From: Medicago truncatula
Lineage: Eukaryota > Streptophyta > Magnoliopsida > Fabales > Fabaceae
Direction: 5' to 3'
Assembly (NCBI RefSeq): GCF_003473485.1
Contig: NC_053048.1
Location: 45,318,755-45,382,754 of the forward strand
Length of the DNA: 64,000 nucleotides
Shown piece by piece: positions 55,456 to 64,000 of the stretch; position 1 is the stretch's first letter, and every line of letters starts with the position of its first letter. The translations under genes were made by a program, and so were the position numbers. The notes under the pieces were generated by a model that saw only the letters and a list, made by a program, of their open reading frames with translations, had not been told where the DNA came from and did not search any database.

Positions 55456-57870
55456 TATGGCTGACAACCCACATAGGCGCATGCTAGGCATGGAGACCAT
55501 GGTCGGTAGCGCACATAGAGATAAAGCGAAATTGAACCCTCCTCCTAAACGAGGATTGGGGCATAGGAACGCCGATGGGGAGGGAAAATCAAAGCCAAGT
55601 TAGTCACAAGTGGTTGACCCTATGCAGGAGCAACACTATTAGCCTTATGAGCAGTATTATGAGCTTGAGGAGTAGTATGAGGAGGTTCAAGCCGATGAAG
55701 AACATAATTCAATGAAACCCACCAACATTTGCTGCCTTTGTTAGGGTCTTTCTGATTTATCTATACTGCCCTCATTTGTAGATCATGTTGCCTGCCTAGA
55801 AGGTCTAGACGGACGATGATGTAAGTGTTGTAACACCCCGTTTTTCTCAACATAAAAATTTCGCATATAATCAGAGTTTTTCAACAAAAACGGAATGTCA
55901 CACTTCTTTTCTTAAAATCATAAACGGAAATAAATAACTATTTATCCTTCAAAATTCAACAACATAATATTTAATACTTCGCAGCGGAATTTATTCAACG
56001 TTAAACAATCTTTGGCACGAAGGCCCTCATCATAAAAATCTCATAAAATCCAATCAACAACTTATTCATGAAACCTCATAAAGTAATAAGTAAGGAATAG
56101 AAAACATCAACAAAAACTCATCTCGTTACATATCAGAGCACCTAAGACACACGTGAGAGAGAAACCACTCACGACATCAACTAACAACAACTATTCTCGA
56201 TTACCTGCAAGTTACCCATACGAAGGGCAACATTTCCAAGCAGAAGGAGTGAGATTTCACAAACAATAATATTAAACATATAATTCATCAATTATATTTA
56301 ACAACATAAACATCATCAACACATCATAATAATAATTCTTCATTAACAACTTCATTAAAAACATAACAACTTATCAACTTAACAACTTGACTCGACAATG
56401 CAACTTCGACTTGACTATGTAACTTATTCTTCTTAATCATGCATGTGGTACCAATCCAGGGCATCAAGCCCCTAACTTATTTGAGCATAAATACACTCCC
56501 AGGGTATCAAGCCCTCAACTTATTTGAGCAAAAGCTCACAAGGCATCAAGCCCCCAACGTGTTGAGCAAAGGCTTCAGGGCATCAAGCCCTCAACTTAAA
56601 TGAGTATGCATGGACTCAACAACGTGTATAACTTGGACAACATCAACAACTTAAGACTCCAATACTTTGGAACGACATCTTACATCTCAGACCGACACAT
56701 GCAGCTTAATTAATATACAACAACAACATAGGCAGCACATAAACATCTCAAGATATAACAATATCAAATGATAATCAACATCAACTTAAACATCTTATAC
56801 AATCCACATAATGCATATACAACTATATCACATTACTAATAACATCAAATCATATTATATCAGTTCAGCACTTTCTACATCAATTCAGCAGTTTCTCATC
56901 ATCTAATCATCAATTATCACTCTTAACCCTAATTTCAAATTCTCAAAAAAACTAAACCTACAACATGCTAAATCTAATTATCAGAATCATAGGCTTAAGA
57001 AGATTGAATGTTAGTCCCACCCTTACCATAGAAAATCGATCGACAGCCTCTCTCTTGGTTCTTCTCTCCTCTTGTTCTCCCTTTTCTCCAAAACTGATTG
57101 TACGTGAAAATAATTCTAAACCTATTTTCTCCTATTTATCTCTTCCCATCTATTTTATCTTATTTCCTCTTTTCCCACAAAACTCTCTAAATTCTCAAAA
57201 CAACCCCTCATCTCAATATTTATTTTATTTTCAAATCTTATTCTATTAAATAATAAAATAAGGCCTCTTAAATAAAATAACACACATCTCATAATCATTT
57301 AAATCACATCAATCATATAAATCATATAATAGACTCTAAACTCTATAAAAAAAATAATCAAAGAGGGCGTTACAAGTGTAATTATATTAATTTAACAGTT
57401 TTTTGTGTTATAATTTAACAATTTTTTTTGTTTGTATTTTAGAGTCACGAACGTGTACTATGATGCATTAGACATGTGAAGGAGATAGATGCACTAACAC
57501 ACTCATCTGACCATTTGAATTGGTTTTGGAATCAAGTTACGACTTCCGATCTTGTTCTGCTGCTTACGACAGGGTTCTACAATGTGGGTCATGTCATGCT
57601 TACGGTTTTGTCTGAGAGATGACATCAGAAGACTAACAGGTTCCATCTGTCTGTCGGGGAGATAATCATCACACTGGATGATATGTCATGTCTTCTAAAC
57701 ATCCTGTTTAAAGGGAAAATGATGAATCATATGACAAAGATCTCCCAAGATCAAGGTGTTGAGATGATAACATAGTTGCTTGATATTTCCCACCATTCTT
57801 CAGTCCGGGAGTGTACTAAACTATTTGGTGCACATATCAGTTACCTTATTGTGGATACAATGCAACTATT
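55456..57870 (+). pseudogene. Plant mobile domain (PMD/MAIN-like) gene remnant, split by a solo LTR
   Basis: The first part (55457-55828) reads as MADNPHRRMLGMETMVGSAH, then Gln/Glu/Tyr-rich sequence with stops. The second part (57440-57860) reads HLNWFWNQVTTSDL, GFYNVGHVMLTVLSER, HQKTNRFHLSVGEIIITLDD and MSCLLNIL-FKGKMM. This matches the PMD core (ER-W-x-TxTFHLxxGExTITLxDV), which is shared by MAIN-type genes and some transposons. Stops and shifts kill it, and a 1.5-kb LTR separates the parts. Confidence 0.75.
55829..57374. mobile_element. Solo LTR, copy 2 (1546 bp)
   Basis: TGTAACACCCCGTTTTTCTC ... GGGCGTTACA with perfect 5-bp duplication AGTGT (55824-55828 and 57375-57379). Collinear with 16768-18292. 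It carries four short-hairpin units (56458-56600) against six in copy 1, and lacks the long ATATTTCTACA-rich stretch seen in copy 1 at 17880-18100. No internal region. Inserted into the PMD pseudogene. Confidence 0.92.
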
Positions 57871-58607
57871 TCTAGTTACACCCCTAAAAACATTTGTTGC
57901 ATCCTAAAATGACATAAATATCCTTAAAATAAAATAAATTTGTTTGAGTAAGTCATGTAAACTTGATTTACTTAAAGTTATGTAAACTCAGTTTACATGT
58001 TCCTATGTCGTTCCTACAACGTGAGCTCGTGCAACAATTCCAAAAGCGCAAACAGAAATTTCTAAATTGCATAAAAACTTATAAAATAATCAATGAGAGG
58101 AAGAAATTCACTTACTATAATACTTTTTTCATTCAATCTTTAATATTTCATTTAAGATTAGGCCACACATCCATGAATGCTTGTGAGAGAGAAGTACAAA
58201 TTCAGATTGAAGGATGAAAATGTTTTTTTGACAAATTTAGATGGAGAAGGGCAGTTTTGGTATTATTAAAAAGATACTGATGTAGATGATCCAATTAAGT
58301 GTTCAATTAATCAATCTTAAAACTCATGTAAAAAAAATCATAAAACAAGGCAGAACTGATATTGCTAAGCATATGAAATGATTATGAGAACCAGTTATCA
58401 GTTATCACGGCTTAGCAGAGAAAGGTGATACATCTAACATTGAACATTTATTTCGGTAACGAAAATATCCTGTCTGTCACAATTGAAAACGAACAAAAAC
58501 TTGAACATATTACATCACGGTTGTATTGAAAATATTAAAGACAATCTTTATTCAATCCTTATTTGTGAAAACAACTAATAGGATTTTGTGCTCTTCCAAA
58601 CATAATT
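57871..58607. other. Intergenic, no gene seen; 3' flank of TSA
   Basis: AT-rich. A GTAAACTTGATTTAC / GTAAACTCAGTTTAC pair lies near 57957-57995. No coding signal. Confidence 0.5.
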
Positions 58608-61360
58608 TCAATCAAGTGCTGATCTTAAGGAGCGGGTGAAATTTTCAAGTTCTTTCAATCCCTCTTGAGGAGATTTGGCCTCACCAAGCAACCTCACCAT
58701 AGCACTCCCAACAATTACACCATCAGCTCCCCATCCAGCTACCTGTAACAAATTATTTAACCAAATGTCGTTGCTGCGTAGCTCAAGTGATTGAACTATA
58801 AAACTCGAAGTGGCTTGAAAATAAGGTCTAAAGTTCAAACTTTGACGCTAACATAATATACTAACGAATAATGTAAGACTATTAAAGAAATTATTACCTG
58901 TTTCACCTGCTCAGCTGTTGATATCCCGAAGCCAACTGCCACTGGCTTCGTTGTTGCCTTAATTTTAAAAAAGAATCAATAAAGAGTGTAAGTATCAAGA
59001 TTCACTAACCAAATTTGAGCTACATTTGAGTTTATTGCAATCTACCGTCATAAGATTAGAGTCGTTGGATGAAAATAAAATGAGTATTTTTTTGAATTTA
59101 AATATAAATTTAGAATTTGAGTCGTTTAATCTATATCTATAACGAATTCTTCTTGTGATTGTGTGTCATATTTTTGCAGCATTGAATCCAAATCTCGTTT
59201 CAGAAGACAAACCTCTTTGATTTCCCGCAGAAGTGCCTGAACTTTATCACTAACTGATGCTCGGGTTCCAGTGACCCCCAAAGAGCTTACCTATACATCA
59301 ATTAAACAAACAAATGGTTAATGCAACATATTTTTGGTTTTGATTGTATTCCCAAAATTTGGCACTACGGTGACTTGTTATCAATGTCACACAAACTATA
59401 TAATTTTTTTGAAAATAAATCTCTTGATCTAGCTTCCGAAACTTAAAGTTCATGTCTGAAGAACTTAAACAAAACATACAGAAAAATAGCCAAAGTTAGC
59501 ATACTTGACAGAAGCTCTTACCAAATAGACAAATCCTTCTGCACCATCAACAATGTCTTTCATTCGGTTTGTCGGAGTGGTGGGTGTTGTGAGGAGTACC
59601 TTCATGACATCAAAGAAGAAAATGCACCAAATCGTTATGATCAACAATATAATGAAGTATATATCCATTTGAAATCCAAAAATTAACAAAATAAAAAGAA
59701 AATTTCAAGTTAGCTTGGCAAACCAGTTCAATTCCATTTTTCTTAGCTTCGGTCCTTAAAAATTCTGACTCCTCCAGAGGAACATCGGGGACTACAAGCC
59801 CTGCATACATATGAGAAACAAAATAATATCATCACCAGTAATGAAGCACAACTTGCTACTAGAAATTCGGTATATATAAACAAATTTAGTGACCAATATA
59901 TATTTTTGGTCTCTGTAGCATCCAATTAAACGGCTTATTTTTCAAACCGGTCTCTAAATTAGTCGATAAACATACTACTTTTATGAAAATTGACTAAACC
60001 ACTAGTCGTTAATGTTGGTGACTGATTTGTGAAACCATTACTTAAGTTGAGTCTCACCATGAACACCGGTGTCTCTTATAATGGACATAAATCTCTCAGT
60101 ACCACGCTTCAGTATTGGATTGTAATAAGTAAACAAAGCAACTGGAGTAGATAATTCTGGAACAACCTGAAAAATCAACCATTTAGAATGTCACAAAAAA
60201 TAGTTTTAACTAGATAACAATGCACACAAAAATTAGTAGTGCGACACAGATGAATACTCAATAAATGGAAAATAGTTTCATAAAACTGTACCTCCTTCAA
60301 CATGTAAATAATTGAATCAAAATCTGTCCCCCTTGCCAAAGATCTTGTAGAAGCAGCCTGAACAGAAAGACACATCAGTTTGAGAATCATTAAAGACAGT
60401 GATAAATTATAATAATATCAGCATTATAGAAAATAAGAAAGAATGAAATTAACAAACCTGGATAACAGGACCATCTGCCAAAGGATCCGAGTATGGAACA
60501 CCAAGCTCAATAATGTCAGATCCACATGAATCAAGAACTTTCAGTGCTTCTGCTGTGGTTGAAAGATCAGGATCACCAGCTGTGATGTATGGGATCAATG
60601 CCACCTTCACACAAATATGATTATTAGAAAATAATAATTTCAACTCATCAATCAGTAGTATGGGATAATGCCACCTTTACACAAGTATGGGCTTGTTCGT
60701 TAATAATATTTGCCGATTCAAAAAAAAAAAAAAATCAGTAGTATTTCAATTCATAATTTCATTCACATCTTTGCAAATAAATTAAGTTGGCATGGTACAA
60801 AGTATGTATAAACATAGTTACTAATACATTATATCCTGACAATATTGTTAATCCATGATGTACAAACGCTTCATATCAAAGGTCTGTCCAGTGTCCAATA
60901 TTAACGCCATATTACAATTAATCAATTTCATTTTCTTAAATATTATTACCAATGTCAGTGTTGGTGTCAGTGTCGTGTATGGTGTTTTTGCTACATAAAT
61001 ACTAATCCATATTATAACCAGGCAAAGAAAAGTTATTGATTTGTAAAAGCATAGAAAATGGAATAATTAAAACAATATGTGGTACAACTATTCAAGTTGA
61101 AGAGAAAACGTGACATGCATTGCATGGAACCAAAAAATAAAAATATAATAAATAAGTACACTCACTTTTCCTTGTTTCTTCAGATTGTTGAATGTTTCTG
61201 AGATGCTAATCGCTTCAATACTCCTGGTAGCACTAGCAGACACCGAAGTGTATCTTTTAATTGAGATTATTGTAGCATTCTTGGAGGAAACACCGACCCG
61301 AAAACCGGTTTCAGGTTTCTTCAATTGCAACAAGCAATGTGATTTCAATGCAATGGCCAT
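58608..61360 (-). CDS. TSA1: Tryptophan synthase alpha chain, plastid, nine exons
   Basis: Predicted 314-residue protein. It cleaves indole-3-glycerol phosphate to indole and glyceraldehyde-3-phosphate, with the beta subunit using the indole, in the plastid. Exons (minus): 61166-61360, 60458-60604, 60292-60357, 60058-60166, 59724-59800, 59522-59599, 59213-59290, 58898-58957, 58608-58742; all GT–AG and in frame. Exon 1 is the transit peptide plus [13 protein letters not shown]. Exon 2 holds [13 protein letters not shown] and [14 protein letters not shown], with catalytic Glu98 and Asp109. Later come the [52 protein letters not shown] and [12 protein letters not shown] barrel strands. The total matches Arabidopsis TSA (about 312 aa). 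The residues needed for full activity are present, so it is the housekeeping type or a close paralogue; a free-indole-forming role cannot be excluded. Confidence 0.95.
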
Positions 61361-62093
61361 GAGAACAATTTGTCTTCAATATTCTACAGAAGAATTGCAC
61401 AAAACACCAAACCAAAATATTATATTAGAATGAGAAAAATCAAATTATATAAAGGATATATTGATTAGTTACAATGTATTTAAATTGAAAAATATTAGAA
61501 TAGTTAAATACAATGTAAATCAGATGTGAATGCGTTTTGTAATGTTGAAGAATGAATCACATCTTTTTATTTTCTTCATTTTCTTTCCTTTTATTATATT
61601 CGACCTTAAATGGATTTTGCTAAAAATGGGACGAAGTCCATGTACAATGTAGCTCTTGTAAGTATGGTTAAAGTTCAATGGTTTTTCCTCCTCATAAATT
61701 TAGTTTTGTTGATTTTTTTTTTAAAGAAAATATAAATGGGCATAGTTATGGTATTTATCTTATTTTGTAAAAAAATCATTCAAATAAAGATATTTCTTTA
61801 TATATTTTAATTTAATTTTCTTAAGAAGGGATATTTTATTTTAATATTTGTGTAGTAAAAAATATACATTAAGTCATATTTTTTTTTACTTTAAAATTGA
61901 ATCGTATATTAACAAAATGGTTTCGGATAAAAGAAAGTTGTATGTATAAGTAATTTTTTTTGGATAATGCTATGTTTAGCGAAAGAAATTATCCAGAAAT
62001 ATTCACGAATGCATTCCATTGGCTAATTAACACACCACTGCGGTCTGTATTCCACTAATCCCGGAATTATATCACAAAAGTTGTTTTGTCAAT

Positions 62094-62098
<5 letters not shown>
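61361..62098. other. TSA upstream region, AT-rich, no other gene
   Basis: This holds the TSA promoter (minus strand), but I see no distinctive element. Beyond about 61600 it is AT-rich intergenic DNA. Confidence 0.5.
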
Positions 62099-62125
<27 letters not shown>

Positions 62126-62245
62126 GTAATTTAGTTGCTAAATTCACACACATTATGTGTTGAGAAGTGGGTAATCCGCGGTTCGAAGCCCGACTCCTGC
62201 ACAAATTATATCTGGTAACTACCAACTAAGCTACACTTACGAGAC
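62099..62245 (-). mobile_element. tRNA-derived SINE-like sequence
   Basis: On the minus strand: TAGCTTAGTTGGTAG (box A), GGGCTTCGAACC (box B), then a long A tail (T run at 62099-62123 on the plus strand). The layout is as in the SINE at 41809-41955. The target duplication was not resolved. Not a tRNA gene. Confidence 0.75.
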
Positions 62246-62272
62246 TCCTCTTTTTTCTTTTTAATAATTGTT

Positions 62273-62811
62273 CAGACCCGGCTTTGAGGGTGTGCAAGGT
62301 GCTCAACCAGGCCGGGCCTCCAAATGCTACGGACCTCTAACGAAAAATTAAATCTAATACCCACTCTCCACTTAAATAAAAAATATATATGTTATATCTT
62401 TTTCTTTCTTTAGTACACGTTTGAGTTTTTTTCTAGACTCTAGTTTTTTTTTTTTTTTTTGTACATAAGTCGGATCCTATCAAATCACCCCTAATTTGTA
62501 TAATCACTTAATCAGTCAATTTGGAAAACTATTTCATTGAAAGAATCACAACAATCATTTTTTTCTTCGCATAAACCATTCGTTTTACCCTTTTCTACAA
62601 CAGAGGAGTGACAAATCCAAACGACACCGTTAGATAAATTTCACCTCTTCTTTCACTTAATTTTTTTAATTCCTTTCATGTTTAGAAGTTCTTCTGATTC
62701 TGATTTTTTTTTTTAATGAATTTAGCTACACAAAAAAAAATTACATTTTATTTTACTAGGGGCCTATTTTAAAAAGAGAGCCGAGCCTCCTATTTCACCG
62801 GGACGGCCCTG
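62273..62811. mobile_element. Non-autonomous hAT element, 539 bp
   Basis: Perfect 8-bp duplication TAATTGTT (62265-62272 and 62812-62819). The ends are CAGACCCGGCTTTGAGGG and, in reverse, CAGGGCCGTCCCGGTGAAAT. This is the CAGGGCCGGCCC-type hAT terminus with a few changes. No transposase. Confidence 0.92.
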
Positions 62812-62819
62812 TAATTGTT

Positions 62820-64000
62820 TAAAATAATAAAATAAATGTTCACGTTCTGTATAAGCTGACGACGTTGCTTCGTCAATTTCCGCGAATTAAATTCTCGCTT
62901 GATATAACAATGCCCTCTTTTTTTAATGGGGGGTAAATATCTTGTTTTAATTTTTAAAAGTCTCATCGGAATTTTTTTTTATTTTTTTTTAGAAAAATCT
63001 TCTTAAGGTTAGAAGCGCACGACTCCTATTGTTTAATATATATATTTTTTGAGGGGAAAAATTAATAATATTTTTTGACAAGTGAAAAATTAATAATATA
63101 TATGGTTAAATAATTTTTTTTGTCCTTATAAATATGTCAACTTTTCGTTTTAGTCTCTCTAAAAAATTTCTTCAACTTTTAGTCCTCTTGAGACTTTTTA
63201 TCTTCACTTTTGGTCCTCCTTTAAAGTAAACTCATATTTTTGAATAAAATTTTGTAGAAATTTTTTATATTATTATAAGGATCTCTCCCAAAAAAAATAT
63301 AGAATTTATTTTACCAAAAAATGAATTAAATATGAGTTTTTATATGGAGGTAAAAAATTCATGATTAATTTATGTTTTGTTAAAAATTTTATTTTTTTTT
63401 GACAGAAAGTAGTGATTGAAAATTTTATGGGAACCAAAAGTAGTGAGTTTTTAAACGAAGAATGAATTAATTATGAATTGTTTAAGAAATTCATAATTAT
63501 GGGAAATGCAAATTCATAATAAATCCTTCTCATTTAAAAATTCCAAAATTTAGTGTTTGAGGTTCTTATGATGTTATATACCCTCTAGAAAAATTAGGAA
63601 ACAAAGTTTGACCCATGAGTATATGTTTACTTGGATCGAAATTGCAAGATGTTGTAAACTTTAACACGTGTTAGCAATTTTTGACCTGTGTTTAATTCAT
63701 CTCCATTTATTTTTATAGAAGTGTTTACAAAAAAACCACTCAAATATTGATTACTAGATCAATATTTCCGTTGTTTTGTTTTTTTATGTTTTGGCGTTTT
63801 AAAAATTCATAATTAATATGTTTCTTGTCAGATAATTCTATTTTTTTTTGTAACGTCCTTAACATGTCAACAAAAAATCATGAAAAAATTAAGTCTCTAA
63901 GTCACTTTTCTAGACTTTATGTCCTTGGAAAAAATAGGGAGAATTTCAAATTACAGGGGTCGAATCTATGTTTTTTTTCTATTACATGGTCATTTTTTAG
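62820..64000. other. AT-rich end of window; partial MITE-like repeat
   Basis: No gene. At about 63103-63230 GGTTAAATAATTTTTTTTGTCC and TTTAGTCCTC/TTTTGGTCCTCC phrases resemble the left arm of the GGCTAAA-type MITEs. No matching right arm was found before the window ends. Confidence 0.45.

Overview
This window is plant nuclear DNA: AT-rich, with multi-exon genes that have GT–AG introns, plastid transit peptides and a dense load of plant transposons. The gene set and the repeat families (elements with 9-bp target duplications, TAA-flanked 'GTTTGG' MITEs, TA-flanked Stowaways) suggest a papilionoid legume, probably Medicago truncatula or a close relative. That assignment is inference. Exons were assembled by hand from splice consensus, reading frame and family similarity. 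All seven multi-exon coding genes close in frame.

Left part (0-20 kb): a complete strigolactone gene D27 (minus strand, six exons) stands head to head with a small plastid membrane-protein gene (plus strand, three exons). A tandem duplication carrying Ty3/gypsy integrase remnants follows, then a putative hAT element, a decayed MULE-like region with a GRF-zinc-finger pseudogene, and a DUF506 gene with a G-box upstream. From 15 to 19.8 kb the DNA is almost all transposons, including a 1.5-kb solo LTR inserted inside the terminal repeat of a MITE.

Middle part (20-46 kb): a two-exon defensin-like gene, an 1800-bp retroposon flanked by a 13-bp target duplication, further MITEs, a 17-exon guanylate-binding GTPase gene with a 7-nt microexon, and the 13-exon histone acetyltransferase GCN5, which appears to need two GC–AG introns. 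The introns of both large genes hold MITEs and a tRNA-derived SINE.

Right part (46-64 kb): a Stowaway MITE, Ty3/gypsy pol remnants, a broken glycine-cleavage H-protein copy, a mitochondrial-type FtsH protease gene without an evident transit peptide but with an in-frame 27-bp minisatellite, a 1.2-kb MULE, a plant-mobile-domain pseudogene split by a second copy of the solo LTR, the complete nine-exon gene for the alpha subunit of tryptophan synthase (TSA, minus strand), and a hAT element.

The genes do not form a pathway. I found no CRISPR array, rRNA gene, tRNA gene or evident new multi-gene system. The most unusual items are the T/G-skewed retroposon, the short-hairpin array inside the solo LTRs, the FtsH copy, and the splice oddities in the GTPase and GCN5 genes.
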